Positions 1 to 10,283 of a DNA stretch of 64,000 nt are shown here, in pieces. The notes under the pieces were generated by a model. It made no database searches, was not told the origin of the DNA, and saw nothing but the letters and a program-made list of their open reading frames with translations. This DNA comes from Candidatus Poribacteria bacterium (GTDB lineage: Bacteria > Poribacteria > WGA-4E > GCA-2687025): the NCBI GenBank assembly GCA_028818695.1, contig JAPPNK010000012.1, positions 62,001 through 126,000 on the forward strand, given 5' to 3'. The number at the start of each line of letters is the position of its first letter. The stretch's first letter is position 1. The translations under genes and the position numbers were made by a program.

Positions 1-1
1 T

Positions 2-331
2 GCGCTGGGCGAGATGAGGCATGCGAGGGCGGCGGAACCGTTGAAAGAGGCGTTTGAAAACGACGCGGACGCCGCCGTTCAACGAAACGCCCTGAAAGCG
101 CTCATCCAGCTGGGAGAGTACGCGTTCGCTTCGGAGAAGATCGCGGACGAACAGGTTCCGCTCGCGGCGCGCCTTTTGGCTCTTCAAGCGATCGCGGACG
201 AGGGGGCGAGGGCGCAGGCGGCGCTGCCGGCGGTTCTGCCGCTGCTGGACGCCGAGGACGGGCTTCTCGCCTTTCGCGCTTGGGAAGCGTCCGCCGCCAT
301 CGAGAACGGGGACGGAGGAGGCGCTCCATGA
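2..331 (+). CDS. HEAT-repeat protein, 3' end (partial)
   Basis: The reading frame is open from base 2 and ends in TGA at 329-331, so only the last 109 residues are in the window. The sequence consists of short amphipathic helix pairs rich in Ala and Leu, for example NALKALIQLGEYA and LALQAIADEGA. That is the pattern of HEAT/armadillo-type solenoid repeats used for protein-protein contact. Its stop overlaps the next start in an ATGA, so it is translationally coupled to the KDPG aldolase gene. The function cannot be told from this fragment; in this kind of genome such C-terminal HEAT repeats often follow a sulfatase or other enzyme domain that would lie outside the window. Confidence 0.6.
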   Translation, partial: ALGEMRHARAAEPLKEAFENDADAAVQRNALKALIQLGEYAFASEKIADEQVPLAARLLALQAIADEGARAQAALPAVLPLLDAEDGLLAFRAWEASAAIENGDGGGAP

Positions 332-978
332 ACCTGCATGATCTGTGCGCGCGGATACGGGAGCAGGGCGTTGTCGCCATTCTGCGCGCCGACAGCTCCG
401 ATCGGCTTGTATCGACAGCTCTTGCGCTTGCGGAGGGAGGCGTTGATATTGTGGAGATCACGATGACGACGCCGAACGCGCTGGCGGCGATTGAGGCGGC
501 GCGCAAGGCGGCGTCGGGCGGGATGGTTGTCGGCGTTGGATCGGTTCTGGACGGGGAGACGGCGCGGGCGGCTCTTTTAGCGGGGGCTGAATTTGTGGTG
601 TCGCCGGTTGTGAAGGCGGAAGTCATGCAGGTGTGCCGACGGTATCAGGTTCCGTCGATGGCGGGCGCCTTCACGCCGACAGAGGCGTTGACGGCGCATG
701 AAGCGGGAGCGGATTTTGTGAAGATATTTCCTGCGAACCTGCTTGGTCCTGGTTTTTTAAAAGACATCTTGGCGCCGATGCCGCACTTGTCGCCCGTTCC
801 GACGGGAGGCATTGACGCATCGAACGCGGGGGCGTATCTGGAGGCGGGGGCGGCAGCCGTCGGCGTTGGCAGCGCCCTGGCGAAGAAAGACTGGATCGCC
901 GAGGGCCGCTTCGGTCTGTTGACGAACGCGGCGCGGGAGCTGGCGTCGGCTGTCGAAGCGGCGCGCCGCAAACGGTAG
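328..978 (+). CDS. eda: 2-dehydro-3-deoxyphosphogluconate / 4-hydroxy-2-oxoglutarate aldolase
   Basis: This 216-residue protein has the usual length for a class I KDPG aldolase, a cytosolic TIM-barrel enzyme that splits KDPG into pyruvate and glyceraldehyde 3-phosphate (Entner-Doudoroff or uronate pathway). Visible signatures are the VEITMTTPNAL strand carrying the catalytic Glu and the FVKIFPA strand carrying the Schiff-base Lys, plus a C-terminal PTGGID phosphate loop. I chose the ATG at 328, which overlaps the upstream stop (ATGA) and is preceded by GGAGGAGG. An in-frame upstream start at 280 would add 16 Arg-rich residues that the family does not have. Specificity within the KDPG/KHG/KDPGal family cannot be fixed from sequence alone. 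Confidence 0.93.
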   Translation: MNLHDLCARIREQGVVAILRADSSDRLVSTALALAEGGVDIVEITMTTPNALAAIEAARKAASGGMVVGVGSVLDGETARAALLAGAEFVVSPVVKAEVMQVCRRYQVPSMAGAFTPTEALTAHEAGADFVKIFPANLLGPGFLKDILAPMPHLSPVPTGGIDASNAGAYLEAGAAAVGVGSALAKKDWIAEGRFGLLTNAARELASAVEAARRKR

Positions 979-1030
979 AATATCGGATCGATACCGCCGT
1001 CATGAACGGCGAGCTGGCGCCCCGCCCCTC

Positions 1031-3277
1031 TTATTTCAAAAGAAGCATGCGCCGCTGCGCCGTAAACGACTCGGTTTGGATGCGCGCAAAGTAGATCCCG
1101 CTTGCGACTCGTTCGCCCAGCGCGTTGCGTCCGTCCCAGTAGGCGGCTTTCTGTCGACTGCGGTAGGCTCCCGGCGGCAGCGTTCCAAGGTTCAATTCGC
1201 GCGCAAGCTCGCCCGCCTCGTTGTAGATAGAGATGCGGACGCGGGAGGTTTCCGCCAGGTCGAAGGGTATCCATGTTTCAGGATTGAACGGGTTTGGGTA
1301 ATTCGGCAAGAGGGCAGGCGCCGAGGGGACGCTTCCGCCTTCTGCCGCTTCTTCTGGGCGGCGTATGTCCGCCCATTGGATCGGCGTCTGCTCGCCTCGC
1401 CGCGCGTTCCAGAGCAACAGGGAGCCGTCATGGGAGCCGCTGACAAGATAACGGCCGTCCGGCGAATAGGCAAGGGCGCCGACCCATCTCGTATGCCCTT
1501 TCAACACCGCTTTCAACTCCCTGTTGTCTGTTCCCCATAGCCGAACCAGCCCGTCGCTGCCGCCGCTGGCGAGCGTTCGACCGTCCGGCGAATACGCAAG
1601 AGCATCAACACCGTGGATATCCGCCTGAATCTTTCGGATCATTTTGTAGGTCTGCGCGTTCCAGAAGGTGACAGTTCCGTCTCTATGTCCGACAGCGAAG
1701 GCTCCGCCGTCCGGCGAATAAGCGAAGCAATCGGGAGTGGAATGGTGAGTGACGGTCGCTCGGAGCCGCCCTGTTTCAACATTGAAAAACTGCGAGCCTT
1801 TCAGCGCAATCGTCCGCCCGTCGGGCGAGTAGTCCATGAACGACTGTGAATACCATCCTTTCCCTATAACAATCTCTTGGGTCGCTTCGCCTGTGTCGGC
1901 GTTTCGCAGCTCAATGACCGAAATGTGGTCTCTATTTCTGTATTCATATCGAATGCTTGCGATCGTTTCTCCGTCCGGCGAATAGACGGCAGGGTTGGTG
2001 TTTCTGAGATCACGACCATATTCGTCTCCAAGCGCTTTTTTAAACTGCCCCGTTTGCACATCCCACAGGGCGATGTCCACGAAATTAGCGCCAAGAACTG
2101 TTTTCCCGTCTTTAGAAAAGTCGACCGATTCAATGTATTTATAGGAATACGGAGCCAGCCAGAGCTTGTGTAGGAAACGCAGCGTATGGACATCCCACAG
2201 GCGGACGGCGCCGTCGACTGAGCCGACAGCGAGCGTTTTGCTGTCGCGCGAAAAGGCGGCTGAATAGATCGCTCCAGTGTTTTCGCCGCCAAATGTTGAA
2301 TGCAATCTTCCATCGTTCAGGTTCCAGATCTGGACGGCGCCGCCTGCCAAGGGAAACGCGGCTTTTTCTCCGTCTAGCGACACCGCTACGTCGGGCCAGA
2401 TGGTCGATCTGGACGCGATCTGGACGCGCTCCCCCGTTTTGAGATCGTAAATCCATAAGGTTGCGCCCTCCACGATTGCAAGTCGCTCTCCGTCCGGTAA
2501 AAAATGAACTTTGAACGCGGCAGCGTCGTCCTCAAGGGAGTAGATCGTCTCGCCCGTTTCCATATCCCATATCATTATTCCTCTGGAGCCGCCGGCGGCA
2601 AGCCATCTGCGGTCGGGAGAAAAAGAGAGCGACCGGATGTAGCTGACGCGCCATGACTGTTTCACCAACGCGCCGGTGTCGACTTCTATCAATATGACAG
2701 CGTCGTTCGCGCTTCCAAACTCGTCCACAGCGGCGGCCGCAATTTGTCCATCGGACGATAACGTCATTGCGGTGTACGTTTTGGAACCTTCGCCAAGCCG
2801 CTTGATCAGCTCCCCCGTCTCGGCGTCCCAATGCAATGCGCCGTTGCCGGAGGAGCTGAGAAGCGTCTTGCCGTCCGGCAGAAACGCCAGCGAGCGAATC
2901 GCTTCCGTTTGTTCATCGATCGTCGTTTTCAGCGCGCCCGTTTCAACATCCCATATATGAATGGTTCCCCCGTAGTCGCCGGAAGCGAGCTGCGCGCCGT
3001 CGGACGAATACGCAAGCGCATTAATGGACCGATCATGTCCGACGGTACGGCGCAGGACGCGCCCTGTGTCAACATCCCATAACACAAGCGAGTCGTCTAT
3101 GCCGCCTGTTGAGAGCGTCTTGCCATCTGGAGAAAAGGCGGCTGCATACACGGTACCCCAGTTGCCCGTCCTGCGCGATAGATCGATCGCGTCCTCGTAC
3201 ATTTGAACATCTACGCCCGCCGCCGGAACCGCAACAAGCAGCGTCAACGCGCACATCAAAAACGCTGTCGCTTTCAT
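1031..3277 (-). CDS. Secreted 14-blade WD40 protein with C-terminal FlgD-like (NYPNPFNP) module
   Basis: The 748-residue product begins with a Sec signal peptide (MKATAFLMCALTLLVAVPAAG). It continues with 14 WD40 blade motifs of the [10 protein letters not shown]...LWDVDTG type, enough for two seven-bladed propellers, and ends with about 85 residues starting at [14 protein letters not shown]. That last module is an FlgD-like Ig fold often found at the C-terminus of exported proteins, where it may act in sorting or anchoring. The start at 3277 was chosen because GAAAGGA lies 7 bases upstream and a signal peptide follows; an upstream extension of 104 residues is compositionally wrong and overlaps the neighbour. 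It is a tandem paralogue of the gene at 3346-5625, with a nearly identical C-terminus. Role unknown; propellers of this kind usually bind proteins or glycans. Confidence 0.85.
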   Translation of the reverse strand: MKATAFLMCALTLLVAVPAAGVDVQMYEDAIDLSRRTGNWGTVYAAAFSPDGKTLSTGGIDDSLVLWDVDTGRVLRRTVGHDRSINALAYSSDGAQLASGDYGGTIHIWDVETGALKTTIDEQTEAIRSLAFLPDGKTLLSSSGNGALHWDAETGELIKRLGEGSKTYTAMTLSSDGQIAAAAVDEFGSANDAVILIEVDTGALVKQSWRVSYIRSLSFSPDRRWLAAGGSRGIMIWDMETGETIYSLEDDAAAFKVHFLPDGERLAIVEGATLWIYDLKTGERVQIASRSTIWPDVAVSLDGEKAAFPLAGGAVQIWNLNDGRLHSTFGGENTGAIYSAAFSRDSKTLAVGSVDGAVRLWDVHTLRFLHKLWLAPYSYKYIESVDFSKDGKTVLGANFVDIALWDVQTGQFKKALGDEYGRDLRNTNPAVYSPDGETIASIRYEYRNRDHISVIELRNADTGEATQEIVIGKGWYSQSFMDYSPDGRTIALKGSQFFNVETGRLRATVTHHSTPDCFAYSPDGGAFAVGHRDGTVTFWNAQTYKMIRKIQADIHGVDALAYSPDGRTLASGGSDGLVRLWGTDNRELKAVLKGHTRWVGALAYSPDGRYLVSGSHDGSLLLWNARRGEQTPIQWADIRRPEEAAEGGSVPSAPALLPNYPNPFNPETWIPFDLAETSRVRISIYNEAGELARELNLGTLPPGAYRSRQKAAYWDGRNALGERVASGIYFARIQTESFTAQRRMLLLK

Positions 3278-3345
3278 AACGTATCCTTTCAGCAGCTTCA
3301 TCTGCAGAAGATTGAAGCAAATTTTATGCCAACGCCGCGCGCCTC

Positions 3346-5625
3346 CTATTTCAACAGAAGCATGCGCCGCTGCGCCGCGAACGACTCGGCTTGGATGCGC
3401 GCAAAGTAGATCCCGCTTGCCGCCCGTTCGCCCAGCGCGTTGCGCCCGTCCCAGTAGGCGGCTTTCTGTCGAGTGCGGTAGGCTCCAGGCGGCAGCGTTC
3501 CAAGGTTCAATTCGCGCGCAAGTTCGCCCGCCTCGTTGTAGATAGAGATGCGGACGCGGGAGGTTTCCGCCAGGTCGAAGGGTATCCATGTTTCAGGATT
3601 GAACGGGTTTGGGTAATTCGGCAAGAGGGCAGGCGCCGAGGGGACGCTTCCGCCTTCTGCCGCTTCTTCTGGGCGGCGTATGTCCGCCCATTGGATCGGC
3701 TTGCTGCTGCTGACGTCTATGTTCCACAGCTGCGCGGAGCCGTCGGAGGCGCCGCTGACAAGATAACGCCCGTCCGGCGAATAGGCGAGCGCGCCGATTC
3801 CGCCTGTATGTCCTTTCAGAACCGCTTTCAACTCCCCATTGTTCGTCCCCCATAGCCGAACCAGCCCGTCGACGCCGCCGCTGGCGAGCGTCCGACCGTT
3901 CGGCGAATATGCGACTTCAGCGACATAGCGGAGATAACTAGGCGTCTGGTCAGTGAATGGTTGCGCCTGAATCGTCCTGATTCGCTTATAGGTTTGCGCG
4001 TTCCAGATCGTGACGGTTCCGTCCCAATGTCCGACAGCGAAGGCTCCGCCGTCCGGCGAATAAGCGAAGCATCTGGGAGTGGAATGGTGAGTGACGGTCG
4101 CTCGGAGCCGCCCCGTTTCAACATTGAAAAACAGCGACCCTTCCAGCGCAATCGTTCGCCCGTCGGGCGAATAGGACATGAACGACTGTGAATACCATCG
4201 CTTCCCTATCACAATCTCTTTGGTCGCTTTGCCGGTATCGGCGTCTCGCAGTTCAATGATCGAGACGTTGGCTCTGTAATCGTATCGAAAGCTTGCGATC
4301 GTTTCTCCATCCGGTGAATAGACGCCCGGGGTAGAGTTTCTAAAGGGACGGCCGAATTCGTCTCCGAGGGCTTTTTTGAACTGCCCCGTTTCAACATCCC
4401 ACATAGCGATGTCCACGGAATTGGCGCCAAGAACCGTTTTCCCATCTTTAGAAAAGTCGACCGATTCGATCTCTTTATACGAATACGGAGCCAGCCAGAG
4501 CCTGTGTTGAAAGCGCAGCGTCGGGACATCCCACAGGCGCACGCCCCCGTCGGCGCAGCCGAGGGCAAGCGTTTTGCCGTCTCTTGAAAAGGCGGCTGAG
4601 AGAACAGGTCCTGTGTCGTTCCCTCCAAACGCCGCATGAAGGCTGCCGTCGTTCAGGTTCCATATCTGGACGGCGCCGAAGGCGAAGCCGAGCGCAATCC
4701 TGTTTCCGTCCGGCGAGACCGTTTTGCCCCCCACGATATCGGGGGCGGCCGCGATGCGAATGCGGTCGCCAGTTTTCAAATCATGGATATAAACGCCCTT
4801 GTATGAGACGGCAGCGAGCCGTTCTCCGTCTGGCAAAAACTGAACCAGATAGGCTCTGGCTCTGCTGTCTTCGCCTAGGGCGTCAATCAGCTCGCCCGTT
4901 TCCATATCCCATAGCATGAACCTGTCGTAGCCGGCAGCGGCAAGCCTTTTGCCGTCGGGAGAAAAGGAAAGGGATCGAATAGAGGGGACGTCCGGAAGAT
5001 GAATCTGCTTCTTGAGCGCGCCGGTGTCGATGTCCATCAATTCAATGAAGGATTCCTTATTCAGGGGGTAGCGGATAAACCTCGCGGCGGCGATCGTGCT
5101 GCCGTCGGACGATAACGTCAATGCAGTATATGTATTGGAATGTGCGCTCAGACTCTTGATGAGCTCCTTCTTCTCGACATCCCAATGCAGTAATCTGTAG
5201 CCGGCGCTGAAAAGCGTCTTGCCGTCCCGCCCATAGATGAGCGCGTTGATCGAATCCTCGCGTCCTTCGAGTTCAGCTTTCAGCGCCCCTGTTTCGGCGT
5301 CCCTAATTAGAATGTCTCCGCCATGGCCGCCGTGGGCGAACTCGGCGCCGTTGGGTGAAAACGCAAGACTTCCACCGCGAGATGAACTGAAGAAGCGGCT
5401 CTTGGCGCGCCCTGTGTCGGCGTCCCATAGAACGATCCGGCCGTCGTTTCCGACGGTCGCGAGCGTCTTGCCGTCCGGAGAAAACGCGACAGATTTGACG
5501 GTTCCCCAATGCCCTGTGTCGCGCGTCAGAGTGATCGCTTCCACATACACAGGGGCGTCGCCGCCCTTCGCTGAAACCGCAAAAAACAGAGTCAACGCCG
5601 TCATCAATAATGCTGTCGCTTTCAT
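3346..5625 (-). CDS. Secreted 14-blade WD40 protein with C-terminal FlgD-like module (paralogue)
   Basis: The 759-residue product has the same architecture as the gene downstream of it: a signal peptide ([21 protein letters not shown]), 14 WD40 blade motifs and the [12 protein letters not shown]-terminal module. The start is at 5625, with an AAAGGGTGC ribosome site just before the ATG; 24 upstream residues in frame lack signal character. The last 110 codons match the neighbouring gene almost exactly, differing at only about five residues (S/T, V/A, T/A changes), while the propeller blades are more diverged. The two genes lie 68 bp apart on the same strand and probably share a transcript. Some blades are degenerate (for example [10 protein letters not shown]). 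Function unknown; extracellular or periplasmic binding is the likely job. Confidence 0.85.
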   Translation of the reverse strand: MKATALLMTALTLFFAVSAKGGDAPVYVEAITLTRDTGHWGTVKSVAFSPDGKTLATVGNDGRIVLWDADTGRAKSRFFSSSRGGSLAFSPNGAEFAHGGHGGDILIRDAETGALKAELEGREDSINALIYGRDGKTLFSAGYRLLHWDVEKKELIKSLSAHSNTYTALTLSSDGSTIAAARFIRYPLNKESFIELMDIDTGALKKQIHLPDVPSIRSLSFSPDGKRLAAAGYDRFMLWDMETGELIDALGEDSRARAYLVQFLPDGERLAAVSYKGVYIHDLKTGDRIRIAAAPDIVGGKTVSPDGNRIALGFAFGAVQIWNLNDGSLHAAFGGNDTGPVLSAAFSRDGKTLALGCADGGVRLWDVPTLRFQHRLWLAPYSYKEIESVDFSKDGKTVLGANSVDIAMWDVETGQFKKALGDEFGRPFRNSTPGVYSPDGETIASFRYDYRANVSIIELRDADTGKATKEIVIGKRWYSQSFMSYSPDGRTIALEGSLFFNVETGRLRATVTHHSTPRCFAYSPDGGAFAVGHWDGTVTIWNAQTYKRIRTIQAQPFTDQTPSYLRYVAEVAYSPNGRTLASGGVDGLVRLWGTNNGELKAVLKGHTGGIGALAYSPDGRYLVSGASDGSAQLWNIDVSSSKPIQWADIRRPEEAAEGGSVPSAPALLPNYPNPFNPETWIPFDLAETSRVRISIYNEAGELARELNLGTLPPGAYRTRQKAAYWDGRNALGERAASGIYFARIQAESFAAQRRMLLLK

Positions 5626-5817
5626 AGCGCACCCTTTCAACAGCCTCATTTGCAGAAGACCACAGCAAATTTTATGCCAACGCTGTCCGTCGTTCATACG
5701 CAGGCGGGAATCCAGAAGCCGCCCTTTTCAAGGGAACGCGCGCCGCCGACAACATTGCCATACCGCGCCGCATGCGGCATCATATGCAGCGTGTGAAATC
5801 GGCGATGAGAGGCCTCC

Positions 5818-7029
5818 ATGAATTCCCCGCCCAAACGGGCTGAAAAACTGCATCTTTACAGACCATGGATAGGCCAGGAAGAGATTGACGCTGTCGCCGA
5901 AACCTTCCGCTCAGGATGGATCGGAACTGGACAGAAAACGCGCGACTTTGAGCGGCGCTTCGCCGAAACGGTCGGAGCCGACGAAGCGGTCGCTGTCAAC
6001 TCATGCACCGCCGCGCTGCATTTGACGCTCACAGCCGCAGGCGTCGGGCCGGGCGACAACGTCCTTGTCCCCGTATACACCTTCACCGCCACCGCCGAAG
6101 CCGCCCTTCACGCCGGCGCGGAGATCCGCTTCCTAGACGTCAACCCGACAACGCTCAACGTCGATCCCGAAACGATGGAAGCCGCCCTTAACCCAAAAAC
6201 GAAGGCGGTTGTCCCCGTCCATATCGCCGGTTACCCATGCGACATGACCGCCCTTCAACAGATCGCCGACGCGCATGATCTTCTCCTGCTGGACGACGCC
6301 GCGCATGCGGTCGCCGGTGAACACAACGACAAGCGCATCGGCGGGATCGGGCATGCGTCCGCCTTCAGCTTTTACCCAACGAAGCATATCACTTCCATTG
6401 AGGGCGGCATGGCGACGACGAACGACCGCCAGCTCGCCGACGCCGTCCGCAATATCCGCTACCACGCGATCACGCGGGACGCTTGGACGCGCGAAGCGGA
6501 TCAAAGCAGCGCCAACGCCGAACAGTCTCCCGCCATGGCGTATGATGTGACGGCGCAGGGGTATAAATGCAACATGACCGACGTTCAGGCGGCTGTCGGG
6601 CTGGCGCAGCTGGAGAAGCTGGACCGGCAGATGGAGATACGGCGGCGCATCGCGCGGATGTATCAGGACGCCTTCGGCGACTGCGGCGCGCTGGAAACGC
6701 CGCCTGAACCCGACAACGGACGGCATGCATGGCATCTTTATATACTTAAGCTGAACCTAGATCGGCTGTCGGCGAGCCGAGACGAATTCGCCGCCGAGTT
6801 GGAGGCTCTCAACATTGGAACCGCCGTTCATTACATCCCGCTCCACCGCTTCACGCATTACCGCGAGAGATGCCGGTCGGCGCGGGGCGATTTTCCGAAC
6901 GCCGAGCGGCTTTACCGGCGCGTTTTGAGCATACCGCTTTGGCCCGGCATGGACGAAAACGACGCCGAGGATGTGATTCGCGCTGTGTTGTGGACGGCGA
7001 AAAAACGGCGCGTCAAACGCATTTTTTAA
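5818..7029 (+). CDS. DegT/DnrJ/EryC1/StrS family PLP aminotransferase
   Basis: This 403-residue protein has the length and motifs of the sugar aminotransferase family that transfers an amino group to keto-sugar nucleotides. The N-terminal RSGWIGTGQKT block, the NSCTAALHL phosphate-binding turn, the DDAAHA motif with the PLP-ring Asp, and FYPTKHITSIEGG with the Schiff-base Lys are all present. The ATG at 5818 follows GAGAGG. It is the first gene of a tight run with ilvD (20 bp gap) and ilvC. That is an unusual partner set, because DegT proteins normally sit in glycan or nucleotide-sugar loci. The 192 bp upstream, shared with the divergent WD40 gene, should hold its promoter, but I see no clear consensus there. 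The substrate cannot be told. Confidence 0.9.
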   Translation: MNSPPKRAEKLHLYRPWIGQEEIDAVAETFRSGWIGTGQKTRDFERRFAETVGADEAVAVNSCTAALHLTLTAAGVGPGDNVLVPVYTFTATAEAALHAGAEIRFLDVNPTTLNVDPETMEAALNPKTKAVVPVHIAGYPCDMTALQQIADAHDLLLLDDAAHAVAGEHNDKRIGGIGHASAFSFYPTKHITSIEGGMATTNDRQLADAVRNIRYHAITRDAWTREADQSSANAEQSPAMAYDVTAQGYKCNMTDVQAAVGLAQLEKLDRQMEIRRRIARMYQDAFGDCGALETPPEPDNGRHAWHLYILKLNLDRLSASRDEFAAELEALNIGTAVHYIPLHRFTHYRERCRSARGDFPNAERLYRRVLSIPLWPGMDENDAEDVIRAVLWTAKKRRVKRIF

Positions 7030-7049
7030 ACGACCGGAAGGAGCCAGAT

Positions 7050-8720
7050 ATGAACGAACTGAAACGCGAAAGCAAACGGGTGACGCAGCGGCCGGACCGC
7101 GCCGGCTCCCGCGCCATGTTCCACGCTGTCGGACTCACCGACGCCCAGATCGACAGCCCGCTTGTCGGGATTGCCAACACATGGACGGAGATCGGTCCGT
7201 GCAACTTTCATCTGCGCAGGCTCGCCGAGAAGGTGAAGCAGGGCGTCCGCGCCGCCGGCGGAACGCCGCTCGAATTCAACACCATCGTCGTCTCGGACGG
7301 CATCTCAATGGGAACCGAGGGAATGAAGGCGTCGCTCATCAGCCGAGAGGTGATCGCCGACAGCATAGAGCTGGTCGCGCGCGGGCATTCGCTGGACGCT
7401 CTTGTCGCGCTTTCAGGCTGCGACAAGACGATTCCCGGTTCCGTTATGGCGCTGTCGCGTTTGAACCTGCCCTCCGTCATGCTGTACGGCGGGGCGATTG
7501 CGCCGGGGCGTTTTCAGGGGCGGGATGTGACGATACAGGATGTGTTTGAGGGCGTCGGCGCGCATGCGGCGGGGCGCATGACCGAGCAGGAGCTGATTCA
7601 GCTGGAGCGCTCCGCCTGTCCGGCGGCGGGGGCATGCGGCGGGCAATTCACCGCCAACACAATGGCGACCGCATTTGAGATCATGGGAATATCGCCCGCA
7701 GGCTCCGCGTCCACGCCGGCGATGGACCCGCGCAAGGACGAGATCGCCTTCCAGACCGGCAAGCTGGTCATGCAGGCGCTAGAAAACGACATCCGCCCGC
7801 GCCAGATCGTCACAAAAGAGGCGCTGGAGAACGCTGTCGCTTCGGTCGCCATGACGGGCGGCTCAACGAACGCCGTTCTTCATCTGCTTGCCGTCGCGCG
7901 GGAGGCGGAGGTTGATCTGCGCATCGAGGATTTTGACCGCATCAGCTCGCGCACCCCGCTTCTGTGCGATCTGAAGCCGGGCGGGCGTTATGTGGCGAAC
8001 GATCTGTTTCGAGCGGGGGGAGTCGGGCTTGTCGCGAAGCGTCTTTTGGAAGGCGGTTTTATCCATCCGAACGCGCTCTCGATCACGGGGCAAACCATCG
8101 CCGAGATCGCCGAATCCGCTTCGGAAACGGAGGGGCAGGATGTCGTACTTCCGTTGAGCGACCCGATCAAACCGACAGGCGGAATACTCATTTTAAAAGG
8201 GAACCTAGCGCCTGAAGGGTGCGTCTTGAAGATCGTCGGGCATGACCGAAAACGGCATGAGGGACCCGCCCGCGTCTTCAACAACGAAGAGGACGCTTTC
8301 GCGGCTGTCCAGTCAGGGTCGATTCAAAAAGGCGACGTCGTCGTCATACGTTATGAAGGGCCGAAGGGCGGCCCCGGCATGCGCGAGATGCTGGCTGTTA
8401 CGGCGGCGGTCGTCGGCGCAGGCGTCAGCGACGAGGTTGCGCTCATCACAGACGGGCGGTTTTCAGGCGCGACGTACGGCTTCACCGTCGGGCATATCGC
8501 GCCCGAAGCGGCCGCAGGCGGGCCGCTGGCGGCTGTCCAGGACGGCGACATCATTACGCTGGATGTGGACTCCCGCTCGCTCAACGTCCAGCTGACAGAC
8601 GACGATATTGAGGCGCGGATGCAAAACTGGAACCCGCCAGCCTCCAAATACGCAACAGGGGCGCTCGCAAAATACGCGCGGCTGGTCTCCTCCGCTTCAA
8701 AAGGAGCCGTGACAAGCTGA
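7050..8720 (+). CDS. ilvD: Dihydroxy-acid dehydratase
   Basis: The product is 556 residues, the family norm, and catalyses dehydration of 2,3-dihydroxy acids to 2-keto acids in valine and isoleucine synthesis in the cytosol. Iron-sulfur ligand motifs are visible: Cys in GPCNFHL, GCDKTIPG and ACGGQFTANTM. The C-terminal SGATYGFTVGHIAPEA and YARLVSSASKGAVT blocks are diagnostic for IlvD within the IlvD/EDD family rather than for sugar-acid dehydratases. I chose ATG 7050, which is preceded by GGAAGGAG; a longer frame back to 6870 overlaps the aminotransferase gene. The following ilvC gene lies 39 bp downstream, supporting a branched-chain amino acid operon. Confidence 0.96.
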   Translation: MNELKRESKRVTQRPDRAGSRAMFHAVGLTDAQIDSPLVGIANTWTEIGPCNFHLRRLAEKVKQGVRAAGGTPLEFNTIVVSDGISMGTEGMKASLISREVIADSIELVARGHSLDALVALSGCDKTIPGSVMALSRLNLPSVMLYGGAIAPGRFQGRDVTIQDVFEGVGAHAAGRMTEQELIQLERSACPAAGACGGQFTANTMATAFEIMGISPAGSASTPAMDPRKDEIAFQTGKLVMQALENDIRPRQIVTKEALENAVASVAMTGGSTNAVLHLLAVAREAEVDLRIEDFDRISSRTPLLCDLKPGGRYVANDLFRAGGVGLVAKRLLEGGFIHPNALSITGQTIAEIAESASETEGQDVVLPLSDPIKPTGGILILKGNLAPEGCVLKIVGHDRKRHEGPARVFNNEEDAFAAVQSGSIQKGDVVVIRYEGPKGGPGMREMLAVTAAVVGAGVSDEVALITDGRFSGATYGFTVGHIAPEAAAGGPLAAVQDGDIITLDVDSRSLNVQLTDDDIEARMQNWNPPASKYATGALAKYARLVSSASKGAVTS

Positions 8721-10232
<1,512 letters not shown>

Positions 10233-10243
10233 CCCAAAAGAAA

Positions 10244-10272
10244 CGGCCGGGGCGATGGAATCTCCCCGGCCG
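10244..10272. terminator. GC-rich hairpin between convergent genes
   Basis: CGGCCGGGG and CCCCGGCCG form a perfect 9-bp stem with an 11-nt loop, placed between the stops of ilvC and the convergent gene at 10284. No U-tract follows on either strand, so this is a candidate bidirectional terminator or transcript-stabilising hairpin rather than a canonical intrinsic terminator. Confidence 0.55.
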
Positions 10273-10283
10273 CGAATGGGCGT

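Noticed and set aside
3278-3589. 104-residue N-terminal extension of the first WD40 protein
   Set aside because: It overlaps the neighbouring gene, is Arg/Gly/His-rich, and precedes a good ribosome site and signal peptide.
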